A stretch of DNA of 7,830 bases from Mollicutes bacterium (GCA_003551455.1 PUMR01000028.1:1-7830), one strand, 5' to 3'; counted from the stretch's first letter, positions 1 through 6,876 are shown. Made by a program: numbers and translations. The notes: a model not told the origin generated them from the letters alone.

Positions 1-776
1 AGAGTCTCGAAGGCGACATTCTACAACTTTCCAGCCAACCCACCGGGGAAGGATCCACTACGGGCTCAAGAGAACGCACACCCGCTGACGACGTCTTCGA
101 CCGGTTCGAACAAGAGGAAGAGGAGCGGGAAGATAGAACGGATGAAAAAGAACCCGATGAAGGGTCGAAAGAGAAAGTCGGCGCTGAAGAAGAGAAGAAA
201 GAGGTCCCCGACGAGACCCGTGACCACTACCGGTTCCTTTATGACAAATATTCCCAGAAACGCTACGGGACGTTCGACATCAAATTCGTCGAGGATGTCC
301 TGAACACGGCGGACCGTGGGGTCAAGATCGACATGGTGAAAAAATGGTACGACATCGAGCGTTTCGCCGACGAAAAACAGCTCGAATACGCCAAGATGAT
401 CACCGATGGCAATCTTGTCGCCACCAACGGGGTGATGGTCATCGTGACCTATGAGACCGCCGTGGTCTGCAACCGGCTCATGAAGCCCCAAGTCAAATCG
501 CATATCGTGGACATTCTCGAAGCCTATTTCGAAAGACCGATCATGTTCCTCGCGCTGCCACTGGAGGTCTGGGAAGGCATCTCCAAAGAGTTCATCAAGA
601 AGTTCCGCGCCCGGAAGAAAGATGACGAATTCATACGTTTGAGCCCGATCGAGCATCCCCGGCTCGTGGAAATCCCCGACACCGATGAGAACTATGACGA
701 TGTGGCGAGCGATTCCACAAAAGAAGCGAAAGACCTCTTCGGAGAAGAGATAGTCAAAGTCAAGAAAGGAGACTGA
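1..776 (+). CDS. dnaX: DNA polymerase III subunit gamma/tau, C-terminal part (5' end outside window)
   Basis: The frame is open from the left edge (first whole codon at position 3) to a TGA at 774–776, giving 257 residues of a longer protein. DnaX builds the clamp-loader complex; the tau C-terminus links the loader to the polymerase. The ATPase and zinc modules lie upstream and are not seen. Visible residues 1–70 are a low-complexity charged linker rich in Glu, Lys and Arg. A folded domain follows (about 75–215), with many Phe/Tyr/Lys residues, a hydrophobic stretch around VATNGVMVIVTYE and the sequence FLALPLEVW. The extreme C-terminus holds AKDLFGEEIVKVKK, which resembles the A-x-x-LFG-x-x-(L/V)-(V/I)-x-(I/V) tail common in Firmicutes DnaX. 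Identification rests on this tail and on ybaB and recR directly downstream, the classic order. The gap to ybaB is 5 nt, and the ybaB ribosome binding site lies inside the last dnaX codons. Confidence 0.88.
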   Translation, partial: SLEGDILQLSSQPTGEGSTTGSRERTPADDVFDRFEQEEEEREDRTDEKEPDEGSKEKVGAEEEKKEVPDETRDHYRFLYDKYSQKRYGTFDIKFVEDVLNTADRGVKIDMVKKWYDIERFADEKQLEYAKMITDGNLVATNGVMVIVTYETAVVCNRLMKPQVKSHIVDILEAYFERPIMFLALPLEVWEGISKEFIKKFRARKKDDEFIRLSPIEHPRLVEIPDTDENYDDVASDSTKEAKDLFGEEIVKVKKGD

Positions 777-781
777 CGCAC

Positions 782-1093
782 ATGAATCCCGATATGGTGA
801 AAAAACTCCAAAAAATGCAAAAAGAGATGCAACAGGCGCAAAAAGAACTTGAAGAGAGCATATTTTTCGGCCAAGCCGGGGGCAAGACCGTCGAGGTCGA
901 GTTCAATGGTGCGAAGGAAATGCAAAAGATATCGATCGACGGGGAGGCCTTCGACCTCCCCGAGGACCTCGAAATCCTCGAGGACACCATCACCGCCGCC
1001 GTCAACGACTGCATGAAGAAGATCGACGAGGAGACCAAGGAGACGCTCGGGCAGTTCACACAGGGTCTCGGCGGAATGCAGGGATTGCTTTGA
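782..1093 (+). CDS. ybaB: YbaB/EbfC family nucleoid-associated DNA-binding protein
   Basis: A 103-residue protein, the usual size for the family, whose members are small homodimers that bind DNA and associate with the nucleoid; their exact role is unsettled. Residues 1–30 are a Lys/Gln/Glu-rich amphipathic helix with the family pattern (MVKKLQKMQKEMQQAQKEL). Next is a strand-rich core (GGKTVEVEFNGAKEMQKISID), then an acidic helical part (PEDLEILEDTITAAVNDCMKK). It ends in a Gly/Met tail (GLGGMQGLL) where homologues have similar Gly/Met-rich endings. The start is fixed by AAAGGAG at 765–771, 10 nt before the ATG. The stop TGA overlaps the TTG start of recR by 4 nt. This position between dnaX and recR is conserved across many bacteria. 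Confidence 0.95.
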   Translation: MNPDMVKKLQKMQKEMQQAQKELEESIFFGQAGGKTVEVEFNGAKEMQKISIDGEAFDLPEDLEILEDTITAAVNDCMKKIDEETKETLGQFTQGLGGMQGLL

Positions 1094-1704
1094 GCAAGGG
1101 AACTGGCCGGTATCCGGAACCGATCGAGCGTTTGATAGAACAATTCATGCGCTACCCCGGCGTGGGGAGGAAGACGGCGGAACGATTTGTCCTCCATACT
1201 ATCGACCGTTTCCAGGAGGATGACTATCTCGCTTTCATGGACGCGCTGCATCGCACGAAGACGGAAATCCGCCCCTGCACGGTCTGTGGACATCTGACGG
1301 ATGATGCGCTTTGCGGCATCTGCAAGGACGACACCCGCGACGGAACCAAGATCCTGCTTGTCGAAGAGAGCAAGGATGTCTTGGTCGTCGAGAGGACCGG
1401 AACCTATGACGGTCTATACCATGTCCTCGGTGGGGTCCTCTCTCCCGCGAACGGTGTAGGACCCGAGGATTTACGGATCAGATCCCTGCTAGAGCGCTTG
1501 AAGGACGAACGACACCAAGAACTGATTCTCGCCACCAATCTGAGTGATGAAGGGGAGACGACAGCACGTTACATCCAACGACTTTTGCAGGATACCGATA
1601 TTCTCTTGACCCGCATCGCTTATGGCATGCCGGCCGGGGGGAATATCGGCTATGCCGATGAAATCACGTTGAATAAAGCGCTCGAAGGAAGAAAAAAAAT
1701 CTAG
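1090..1704 (+). CDS. recR: Recombination mediator protein RecR (TTG start)
   Basis: A 204-residue RecR, close to the usual length of about 198. RecR works with RecO (and RecF) to load RecA on single-stranded DNA during gap and break repair. Domains in order: helix-hairpin-helix with PGVGRKTAERF (about 23–33); a four-cysteine zinc finger, C63-x-x-C66 and C75-x-x-C78; a Toprim domain starting with ILLVEESKDVLVVE (88–101), continuing through GLYHVLGGVLSPANGVGPED and ATNLSDEGETTARYI; and the C-terminal Walker-B-like RIAYGMPAGGNIGYADE and LNKALEGR. All expected motifs are intact. No ATG or GTG exists in frame between the ybaB stop and the conserved YPEPIERLI segment, so TTG at 1090 is the only start that keeps the full domain. 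It overlaps the ybaB stop (TTGA), implying translational coupling; only a weak CAGGGA precedes it. Confidence 0.96.
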   Translation: MSKGTGRYPEPIERLIEQFMRYPGVGRKTAERFVLHTIDRFQEDDYLAFMDALHRTKTEIRPCTVCGHLTDDALCGICKDDTRDGTKILLVEESKDVLVVERTGTYDGLYHVLGGVLSPANGVGPEDLRIRSLLERLKDERHQELILATNLSDEGETTARYIQRLLQDTDILLTRIAYGMPAGGNIGYADEITLNKALEGRKKI

Positions 1705-1710
1705 ATTTTT
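1695..1710. repeat. Perfect 16-bp AT-rich palindrome at the recR stop
   Basis: AAAAATCTAGATTTTT reads the same on both strands and contains the recR stop codon. As RNA it can fold as GAAAAA (1691–1696) pairing with TTTTTC (1706–1711) around a 9-nt loop. The right arm is a T run on the + strand and the left arm gives a T run on the - strand. It could be a weak bidirectional terminator closing the dnaX–ybaB–recR unit, but the stem has a single G-C pair, so termination is uncertain and the palindrome may be incidental. Confidence 0.35.
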
Positions 1711-1733
1711 CACCAGAATCAAAGGTTATCCGT

Positions 1734-1739
1734 TATAAT
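1734..1739 (+). promoter_or_regulatory. Candidate sigma-A -10 box upstream of the small membrane protein
   Basis: TATAAT matches the -10 consensus exactly and lies 77 nt before the ATG at 1816. With 17-bp spacing the -35 position (1711–1716) is CACCAG, a poor match, and no perfect TGn extension is present (CGT instead). The site is plausible because it sits in the gap after recR and precedes a gene with a good ribosome binding site, but it is only half supported. Confidence 0.45.
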
Positions 1740-1815
1740 GGAATTGATTCACCGTATTCCTTGACCGGTCGTTGTTCGTCGCCGGCATCCATCAAACCGT
1801 GAGAAGGGTGATTGT

Positions 1816-2106
1816 ATGTTCAACCTGTTTGAAGCTTTCACTCCGCGTCTGCTTGTGGATATTCCCATCATCGGCCCCATATGGGACGCCATCCAGAGGG
1901 CGTTGCCCCTCCAGTCGTGGATCGATTCTGCTTATCAAGTCATCTCGAATCTGGCCTATTGGGAAAAACTCCTTTTCGGTATCTTGGCCTTGTTCATCGT
2001 GATCCTAGGCGTTATCGCCTTTGTGAAAAAGCTTTCGAAACTCCTCATTGTCGTTGCCATTCTCGTGGGACTTTGGCTCCTGTACAATCAAGGTGTGTTC
2101 GGTTGA
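1816..2106 (+). CDS. Small membrane protein with two predicted helices, function unknown
   Basis: A 96-residue protein I do not recognise. The N-terminal half (1–48) is moderately hydrophobic, contains DIPIIGPIWDAI and several tryptophans, and may be amphipathic. Residues about 51–70 (KLLFGILALFIVILGVIAFV) form a strong membrane helix. A basic loop KKLSK (71–75) follows, then a second helix at about 76–90, ending in NQGVFG. The basic loop suggests a hairpin with the loop in the cytoplasm. The start is supported by AGAAGGGTGAT (1802–1812) just before the ATG and by the candidate promoter at 1734. In Bacillus, bofA, another small membrane protein, lies near recR, but I do not see the BofA pattern here. 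The hydrophobic reading, ribosome site and promoter make a real gene likely. No cysteine, metal site or enzyme motif is visible. Confidence 0.75.
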   Translation: MFNLFEAFTPRLLVDIPIIGPIWDAIQRALPLQSWIDSAYQVISNLAYWEKLLFGILALFIVILGVIAFVKKLSKLLIVVAILVGLWLLYNQGVFG

Positions 2107-2113
2107 CAGACCG

Positions 2114-2131
2114 GGAGTGCGAGCCCACTCC
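2114..2131 (+). terminator. Weak stem-loop after the small membrane gene, possible terminator
   Basis: GGAGTG (2114–2119) pairs with CACTCC (2126–2131) around a 6-nt loop, 7 nt after the stop codon. Only TTT (2139–2141) follows, 7 nt past the stem, so this is a poor intrinsic terminator. An overlapping alternative, GCGAG (2119–2123) with CTCGC (2134–2138), sits directly before that short T run. One of these may end the upstream transcript before the importer promoter. Confidence 0.25.
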
Positions 2132-2170
2132 GCCTCGCTTTCACATGAGACCAGACAAGAAAACCGCTTG

Positions 2171-2184
2171 AAATAGCGCTTACT
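2171..2184. promoter_or_regulatory. Upstream CcpA/LacI-type operator-like site
   Basis: AAATAGCGCTTACT has a perfectly symmetric core AGCGCT and fits 7 of the 10 fixed positions of the catabolite-response consensus TGWNANCGNTNWCA. The preceding TTGAAA and the trailing TTACT repeat what is seen in the better site at 2206–2219. The CG centres of the two sites are 35 bp apart. It could be an auxiliary operator for the same regulator, or an unused look-alike. Confidence 0.4.
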
Positions 2185-2204
2185 ATAGTGTGCGCAAATT
2201 TGAT

Positions 2205-2233
2205 TTGAAAACGGTTACTCGTTATTGTATACT
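2205..2233 (+). promoter_or_regulatory. Sigma-A promoter of the ABC importer operon
   Basis: The -35 box TTGAAA (2205–2210) and the -10 box TATACT (2228–2233) are separated by exactly 17 bp, each one mismatch from consensus. Transcription should begin near 2239–2242, giving a leader of about 67 nt before the ATPase ATG at 2308. The promoter lies in the 201-nt gap before the operon, the longest non-coding stretch in the window, and is the best promoter seen here. Confidence 0.75.
2206..2219. promoter_or_regulatory. CcpA/LacI-family operator (cre-like) overlapping the -35 box
   Basis: TGAAAACGGTTACT matches 9 of 10 fixed positions of the cre consensus TGWNANCGNTNWCA; only the last base differs. 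It covers most of the -35 box and the first part of the spacer of the importer promoter. A protein bound here would block RNA polymerase, so repression is the natural reading. Either global CcpA or a dedicated LacI-family sugar regulator would fit; no regulator gene is in the window. Confidence 0.62.
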
Positions 2234-2242
2234 AAAGTGTTA

Positions 2243-2263
2243 GGAAATGTGAGAGACATTTCC
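2243..2263 (+). other. Perfect 8-bp hairpin at the 5' end of the importer mRNA
   Basis: GGAAATGT (2243–2250) and ACATTTCC (2256–2263) pair perfectly around GAGAG. The stem begins within about 1–5 nt of the transcription start predicted from the promoter at 2205–2233. Stem-loops at the extreme 5' end are known to protect mRNA from 5'-dependent decay. There is no T tract after it, so it is not a terminator. It could also be an operator dyad in the DNA. Confidence 0.55.
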
Positions 2264-2307
2264 GACAGACACACAGACAATCAATGCATTAGGGAGAGTA
2301 ATAGACT

Positions 2308-3510
2308 ATGGAAATCACATTACAGAATCTCACGAAGGTCTTCCAGTCCAAAAAGGAAGACGAGGTTGTCGCTGTAGACAACCTGGATATCGTCATCCCT
2401 TCAGGGAAACTCTATGGTCTTCTGGGTCCTTCAGGGTGTGGTAAATCTACCACGCTTTTCATGATTTCCGGACTCTTGAAACCGACCGAAGGGCGCATCT
2501 TCTTCGGCAATGAGGATGTCACCCCTGTTCCTCCCGAAGAACGGGGAATCGGACTTGTGTTCCAAAACTACGCCCTCTATCCCCACATGACGGTCAAGCA
2601 GAACATCATGTTCCCGCTCGAGAATGTCAAGATGGACAAACAAGAGGGTCTGAAGAAAGCACAGGACATTGCCGATCTCGTCGGTATCGGTCATCTCATG
2701 GACCGCAAGCCCCGACAACTCTCGGGTGGCCAGCAACAACGTGTGGCCATCGCTCGTGCCTTGGTCAAATCACCACGGGTCCTTCTGCTGGACGAACCCC
2801 TTTCGAACCTCGACGCCCGTCTCCGTCTGCAGACGCGCGAGGAAATCAAGCGGATCCAGAGAGAGACCGGCATCACCACCATCTTCGTGACGCACGACCA
2901 GGAAGAGGCCATGAGCATCAGTGACGAGATCGTCGTTCTCGACGAAGGCGTCACCCAACAGGTCGGAAGGCCGCAGGAAGTATATGACAAACCCAACAAC
3001 CTGTTTGTCGCGAAGTTCCTCGGCACGCCCCCGATCAACATCTTCGACGGCCGTATCGAAGAAGGCCGCTTGATGATCGGCGATGCGAACATCGGCAAAT
3101 TCGACGCTCCGGACCAGGAAGTCACCGTCGGTATCCGTCCGGAAGGGTTCAAGATTGTCGAACGTTCGAGTTTCCAGGTCGATGTCGAGTTCGTCGAGAC
3201 GATCGGCCGCGACACGACCCTCATCATCGAACATCCGAATGTGGAAACGCCCGAGAGTTTCGAGGATCCCGAAGATGATGAAGAGCAAGTGGACGCTTCC
3301 GCCATCGCGGACGAGTTCGCTCCGGACACCGGTGATGACGAGATGGACCTCGCTCCCAAACAGACCATCCGTGCCGCCAAGACTTTTAGGGCTATTGTTG
3401 ATGCGGATTTCGGTGTCGAACCAGGCGATACCGTCAAATTCAGCGTCAAGCCCCACAAGATGCATGTCTTCAACAAAGAGACCGGGGAGCTAATCAAGCC
3501 AGATGCTTGA
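2308..3510 (+). CDS. ABC importer ATPase, MalK/UgpC (CUT1) type, with acidic insert
   Basis: A 400-residue ATP-binding subunit that powers sugar or sugar-phosphate import. All catalytic motifs are present: Walker [10 protein letters not shown] (40–48), Q-loop Gln86, signature LSGGQ (138–142), Walker B VLLLDEP (158–164), D-loop SNLDA (166–170) and switch His196. The C-terminal MalK-type regulatory (TOBE-like) domain starts near 240 and includes GIRPEGFKI (275–283) and the closing [11 protein letters not shown]. Within that domain residues about 311–350 form an insert with 17 Asp/Glu and no Lys or Arg, absent from typical MalK/UgpC, which end near 360–370 residues. AGGGAG (2291–2296) precedes the ATG by 11 nt. 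The gene is first in the operon and overlaps the next gene by 8 nt. The family often carries the ugpC or msmX name, but the substrate cannot be read from this subunit. Confidence 0.95.
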   Translation: MEITLQNLTKVFQSKKEDEVVAVDNLDIVIPSGKLYGLLGPSGCGKSTTLFMISGLLKPTEGRIFFGNEDVTPVPPEERGIGLVFQNYALYPHMTVKQNIMFPLENVKMDKQEGLKKAQDIADLVGIGHLMDRKPRQLSGGQQQRVAIARALVKSPRVLLLDEPLSNLDARLRLQTREEIKRIQRETGITTIFVTHDQEEAMSISDEIVVLDEGVTQQVGRPQEVYDKPNNLFVAKFLGTPPINIFDGRIEEGRLMIGDANIGKFDAPDQEVTVGIRPEGFKIVERSSFQVDVEFVETIGRDTTLIIEHPNVETPESFEDPEDDEEQVDASAIADEFAPDTGDDEMDLAPKQTIRAAKTFRAIVDADFGVEPGDTVKFSVKPHKMHVFNKETGELIKPDA

Positions 3511-4423
3511 ACAAAAACATAACATAAAATCCTGGTTCTATCTCGCTCCCGCGCTCGTACTGCTCGCCATCTTCATCTTCTATCCCATCTTCAACGCCTT
3601 CTTTCTGGTATTTTTGGAAGACTACAACTATCTCCGCGGAGATTTCGAGGGGTTCACCCTCACCCAGAATTTCCGTGTAGTGTGGAATGACCCGAACTTC
3701 TTCTGGGCGATGGTGAACACGATGCTCATCACTTTCGTCTCCGTGCCGCTCTCCGTTATCATCGCTCTGTTGATTTCCGTGTGGTTGAACGCCGTTCCCA
3801 TCAAGAAACTGCAAGGGTTCTTCCAGACGATATTCTTCCTTCCCTATGTCACGAACGCCATCGCCATCGGCATGGCTTTCGCGTTCCTCTTCAACCAGTA
3901 TTACGGTCTGATCAACTGGTTCCTCGCGCTCTTCGGTATCAGCCCCATCAACTGGGTCGGCATGGGAGCGACCTGGGGGAACGCCATGATCAGTCTTCTC
4001 GTCTATGTGACCTGGTTGGGCCTCGCTTTCAAGATCATGGTCTTTTTGAGCGGTCTTCAGGGTATAGACAAACAATACTATGACGCCGCTCGTGTCGATT
4101 CGGCCTCCCGGTCCCGGATTTTCAGACGCATCACCGTTCCTTTGCTGTCTCCGATGATCATGTATATCACGGTCACATCGTTCATCGGCGCTTTCAAGGC
4201 CTACACCGAGGTCATCGGCATGTTCGGCGAACGACTCGGTCCTCCGGGGAACGACAAAGCGATGATCACAGTCGTCGCACTCGTTTATGACGCGTTGGAC
4301 CGTTCAGGGACGACGGGGGCGTTGAGCGAAGCCGCCGCCGCAGCCTTGATACTCTTCGGCGTGACGCTCATTTTCACGTTCGTCAACATGCAAGTCAGCA
4401 AAAAACGAGTGCACTACGGATAG
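3503..4423 (+). CDS. CUT1 ABC importer permease, MalF/UgpA-like
   Basis: A 306-residue inner permease half with about six membrane helices (roughly 12–36, 70–93, 105–130, 158–184, 216–240, 274–297). The cytoplasmic EAA loop, which docks on the ATPase, is at about 192–216 and reads [16 protein letters not shown] followed by [10 protein letters not shown], with the usual Ala-Ala, Asp and Pro. The short N-terminus before helix 1 matches UgpA-type permeases rather than the longer enteric MalF. The ATG at 3503 overlaps the end of the ATPase gene by 8 nt; GGGGAG at 3484–3489 lies 13 nt upstream. Overlap implies coupled translation and a fixed subunit ratio. It should pair with the permease encoded next. 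Confidence 0.95.
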   Translation: MLEQKHNIKSWFYLAPALVLLAIFIFYPIFNAFFLVFLEDYNYLRGDFEGFTLTQNFRVVWNDPNFFWAMVNTMLITFVSVPLSVIIALLISVWLNAVPIKKLQGFFQTIFFLPYVTNAIAIGMAFAFLFNQYYGLINWFLALFGISPINWVGMGATWGNAMISLLVYVTWLGLAFKIMVFLSGLQGIDKQYYDAARVDSASRSRIFRRITVPLLSPMIMYITVTSFIGAFKAYTEVIGMFGERLGPPGNDKAMITVVALVYDALDRSGTTGALSEAAAAALILFGVTLIFTFVNMQVSKKRVHYG

Positions 4424-4434
4424 GAGTGTAAACC

Positions 4435-5325
4435 ATGGAACAAGCTGTATATGGTAATGAAAGACAGATAAAGCGCCGTCGACGCATTCGTCTGGGTGTC
4501 GTCTACGGGCTGCTCATATTCTTTGCGATATTCATTCTCATCCCCTTCTACTGGATGATTCTCACGGCCATCAAGGTGGAAGCCGATGTCTTGCGTTCGC
4601 CCCCGCTGCTTTGGGTGTCACCGACGGAGTGGCAGTTCGCGAACTTTTCGGACGCATTGGAAAGGGCGCCTTTCGTACGGTTCATCATCAACACGGTCGT
4701 CGTCGCCGTCATATCGACGATCGGAACCGTCATCACCACCGTGCTTTCCGCTTTCGCCTTCGCCCGGTTGAACTTCTTCGGCCGTGATGTGTTGTTCTTC
4801 GTCCTCATCGCCACGATGATGATCCCCGGCGAAATCTTTGTCATCACGAACTTCATCACCGTCGTCAATTTCGGATGGATTCGGGACCAGACCTATTTTG
4901 ATGCCATTCTGGCGATGACGGTCCCCTTCATGACGAGTGTGTTCTACATGTTCTTCCTGCGACAGGCGTTCAAGCAGATTCCGGATGAACTGTACTATGC
5001 CGCCAAGGTCGACGGGAAGACCGACCGTCAGTATCTCTGGCGGATCATGGTCCCCATCGCGCTTCCCACCATCACGACCATCACGATCCTGAACGCGATG
5101 AACACCTGGAACGCCTACATCTGGCCGCGACTGGTAACACAGCGTGAAGAGTTCCGCCTGGTATCCAACGGTCTCCGTGACGCTTTCGATGAAGGCATCG
5201 GCCCCCCGCTCTACCACGAGCAGATGGCCGCGGCACTCATCGTCACCGTGCCGCTCATCATCGTGTTCCTCTTGTTGAAGAAATACATCATGCGCGGTGT
5301 GAGCCGAAGCGGCATCAAAGGATAG
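4435..5325 (+). CDS. CUT1 ABC importer permease, MalG/UgpE-like
   Basis: A 296-residue second permease. A basic cytoplasmic N-terminus (QIKRRRRIR, 11–19) precedes helix 1 (about 20–45); further helices lie near 83–110, 118–145, 155–177, 207–225 and 264–282. The EAA loop at 186–211 reads LYYAAKVDGKTDRQY then LWRIMVPIALP, a good fit to MalG-class proteins, including the conserved Ala-Ala and Asp-Gly. WNAYIWPR (225–232) is typical of this subfamily. Its ribosome binding site AGGAGTG (4422–4428) overlaps the TAG stop of the previous gene, with 6 nt to the ATG, so the two permeases are only 11 nt apart. After the stop there is a 111-nt gap before the binding protein gene. Confidence 0.95.
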   Translation: MEQAVYGNERQIKRRRRIRLGVVYGLLIFFAIFILIPFYWMILTAIKVEADVLRSPPLLWVSPTEWQFANFSDALERAPFVRFIINTVVVAVISTIGTVITTVLSAFAFARLNFFGRDVLFFVLIATMMIPGEIFVITNFITVVNFGWIRDQTYFDAILAMTVPFMTSVFYMFFLRQAFKQIPDELYYAAKVDGKTDRQYLWRIMVPIALPTITTITILNAMNTWNAYIWPRLVTQREEFRLVSNGLRDAFDEGIGPPLYHEQMAAALIVTVPLIIVFLLLKKYIMRGVSRSGIKG

Positions 5326-5369
5326 TTTTCGTTTTGTGCAACTCATGTTCCAACTATTCAGCCCCAAGA

Positions 5370-5399
5370 CCTCATGCCTTATAATGCAAGTGCATGAGG
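5370..5399 (+). other. Stem-loop between the permease and binding-protein genes
   Basis: CCTCATGC (5370–5377) pairs perfectly with GCATGAGG (5392–5399). The stem can extend by CTT (5378–5380) with AAG (5388–5390) past one bulged T, leaving loop ATAATGC. An A-rich unstructured stretch and a strong ribosome binding site follow. In known sugar-importer operons, intercistronic hairpins raise the yield of binding protein by stabilising or processing the mRNA. The inner part also contains TATAAT (5380–5385); if that is a promoter -10 the dyad would instead act as an operator, but the matching -35 (TTCAGC, 5357–5362) is poor. No T tract follows, so a terminator is unlikely. Confidence 0.6.
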
Positions 5400-5418
5400 A
5401 GAATACATAAGAATAAAT

Positions 5419-5425
5419 AAGGAGG
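5419..5425 (+). promoter_or_regulatory. Strong Shine-Dalgarno of the binding-protein gene
   Basis: AAGGAGG is a full match to the anti-Shine-Dalgarno core and lies 11 nt before the ATG at 5437, in an A-rich and probably open leader. It is clearly stronger than the sites of the ATPase (AGGGAG) and the permeases, consistent with the excess of binding protein that importers need. Confidence 0.85.
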
Positions 5426-5436
5426 AGAAATTCCCG

Positions 5437-6876
5437 ATGAAAAAACTGTTTGCTCTGACACTGATTTTGACATCCGCATTCTTGGTTTCTGCCTGCCTGG
5501 GACCCGAGCGGGGAAAAGACGTTGAAGTCTACATCCCCGACGAGCTTCCCGAGGAAGAGATCGAACTCGAAATGTGGCACGCATTCGGTGACGCCAACAT
5601 GGCGCTTTTGCAACAAATCTTCGATGAGTTCGAAGAGATGTATCCGAATGTGACCATCAGACAACTTCCCCAAGGAGGTTATGACGGACTCCGCGAATCC
5701 ACAATCCAAGGGATTGTCGCCGGTGTGACCCCCCACATCGTGATGGGATACCCCGACCACTTCGTCGAGTATCTCGAAGGTAACGCCCTTGTACCGCTCG
5801 ATGACTACATCGCACATGAAGAGTGGGGCACCGACATCGACGATTTCGTTGGCGGCTTCCTCGACGAGAACCAGCAATATCTCGATGGTATGCAGTATTC
5901 GCTTCCTTTCGCGAAGTCGACAGAAATGGTCGTCTACAACAAGACCGTCTTCGACTATTTCGACATCCAATTCAGCATGGATGAAGCGATGACCTGGGAC
6001 GAGATCGAAGCCCTCGCCGATGACATCGAATGGCACTCGGACGCCATCGACGACCTCGTCATCTCCCAACACCAGGCGGCATTCCGTGACCCCCACCTCA
6101 TCAACATCGACTCCGCCGCGAACTTCTTCATCAATTCGGCCCGGCAATGGGACGGCGGCTATACCACCCCCGAAGGTGAGATTCTCGTCGACGACCCGAA
6201 CACCAAAGCCATGCTCACCTACTTCAAGGGTCTCTTCGAAGACGAAATCGTATCCTTCCCCATCGAATGGGACGAGCAATACGGCTCCACACCCTTCAAA
6301 GACGGTCGCGTCCTCATGAGCCAAGGCTCGACCGCCGGTACCCGCCACAACATCCCCGACCAAGAAGACGGACGTTTCGGCATCTTCGAGTTGGGCGTCA
6401 TGCCGGCCATCCAGAAGCACGCTGAAGGCGAAGGCCCCCGTTCCGCCCAGCAACAAGGCCCGAACATCGCCATCATGGCCGACACCACAGATGAAGAGCG
6501 CCTCATGGCCTGGCTCTTGCTCGAGTTCATGACCAATGACGAGAACACCGCCTTCTTCGCCATGAACACCGGTTATGTGCCCGTTAGAGAAAGCGCGTTC
6601 GAGACCGACACCTACCAAGACTTCCTCGACATCACGTATCGTTGGGAAGATGGCGACGAACTCGACTATGATGAACAAGACGACCTTCCCTTCGCCATGG
6701 CCGCTCGTGTCGCTTACGCCCAGGTCGACGCCTATCAGTTCGACCCCGCCTTCGTTGGTCGCGTGACCTCTTCGAGAGCGCGTCAAGAAGCGGAACTCGC
6801 GTTTGAAGCGATCTATGCCGGCACCCGTACCGTCGATCAGGCCATCCAACGCATGCTCACGCAGCTCGGTGGCTGA
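5437..6876 (+). CDS. Solute-binding lipoprotein of the CUT1 importer (UgpB/MalE-like, family 1)
   Basis: A 479-residue extracellular binding protein. The signal peptide is MKK, a hydrophobic stretch and the lipobox L-V-S-A-C with the lipidated Cys at residue 20, so the protein is anchored to the outer face of the membrane. An acidic linker leads to the first lobe, which opens with IELEMWHAFG (about 42–51), the classic start of family-1 sugar-binding proteins. Further family signatures are IVMGYPDHFVEYLEGNALVPLDDYI (split across 101–125), YSLPFAKSTEMVVYNKTVFD (154–173) and MTWDEIEALA (185–194). A late conserved stretch reads TGYVPVRESAF. The mature protein is strongly acidic. The gene is last in the operon, whereas many CUT1 operons place it first. 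Substrate is not determinable; oligosaccharides or glycerophosphodiesters are the usual ligands of such proteins. Confidence 0.93.
   Translation: MKKLFALTLILTSAFLVSACLGPERGKDVEVYIPDELPEEEIELEMWHAFGDANMALLQQIFDEFEEMYPNVTIRQLPQGGYDGLRESTIQGIVAGVTPHIVMGYPDHFVEYLEGNALVPLDDYIAHEEWGTDIDDFVGGFLDENQQYLDGMQYSLPFAKSTEMVVYNKTVFDYFDIQFSMDEAMTWDEIEALADDIEWHSDAIDDLVISQHQAAFRDPHLINIDSAANFFINSARQWDGGYTTPEGEILVDDPNTKAMLTYFKGLFEDEIVSFPIEWDEQYGSTPFKDGRVLMSQGSTAGTRHNIPDQEDGRFGIFELGVMPAIQKHAEGEGPRSAQQQGPNIAIMADTTDEERLMAWLLLEFMTNDENTAFFAMNTGYVPVRESAFETDTYQDFLDITYRWEDGDELDYDEQDDLPFAMAARVAYAQVDAYQFDPAFVGRVTSSRARQEAELAFEAIYAGTRTVDQAIQRMLTQLGG

Noticed and set aside
66..656. Antisense frame of 196 codons opposite dnaX
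   Set aside because: It mirrors the charged dnaX linker; the + strand frame is open from the window edge and has the DnaX tail and conserved neighbours.
1761..1790. GACCGGTC and GCCGGC palindromes in the gap after recR, considered as an operator or small RNA
   Set aside because: The palindromes are short, form no longer stem together, and no tRNA or SRP RNA pattern is seen.
2154..2167. Third cre-like site just upstream of the two reported operators
   Set aside because: It keeps the CCGCTT core but loses the outer right-half bases, so the match is too weak to claim.
1881..2171. Alternative + strand frames overlapping the small membrane protein
   Set aside because: Their translations are Arg/Ser/Pro-rich with no hydrophobic pattern, and the ribosome site at 1802–1812 serves the ATG at 1816.
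2691..3497. Antisense frames of 268 and 231 codons opposite the ABC ATPase
   Set aside because: They lie wholly inside a gene with every ABC motif, have low-complexity Ser/Arg- or Asp/Val-rich translations, and show no convincing ribosome site.
3494..4075. Antisense frame of 193 codons opposite the first permease
   Set aside because: The translation is His/Glu/Asp-rich, the usual mirror of a membrane protein's codons, and the + strand gene is certain.
4618..6849. Very long antisense open frame of 743 codons on the - strand across the second permease and the binding protein
   Set aside because: It is in codon register with the + strand genes, so it stays open simply because TTA, CTA and TCA codons are avoided there. 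Its translation is an unnatural mix of Asp, Glu, Gly, His and Val with no domain, and it runs through the intergenic hairpin and both well-supported genes.
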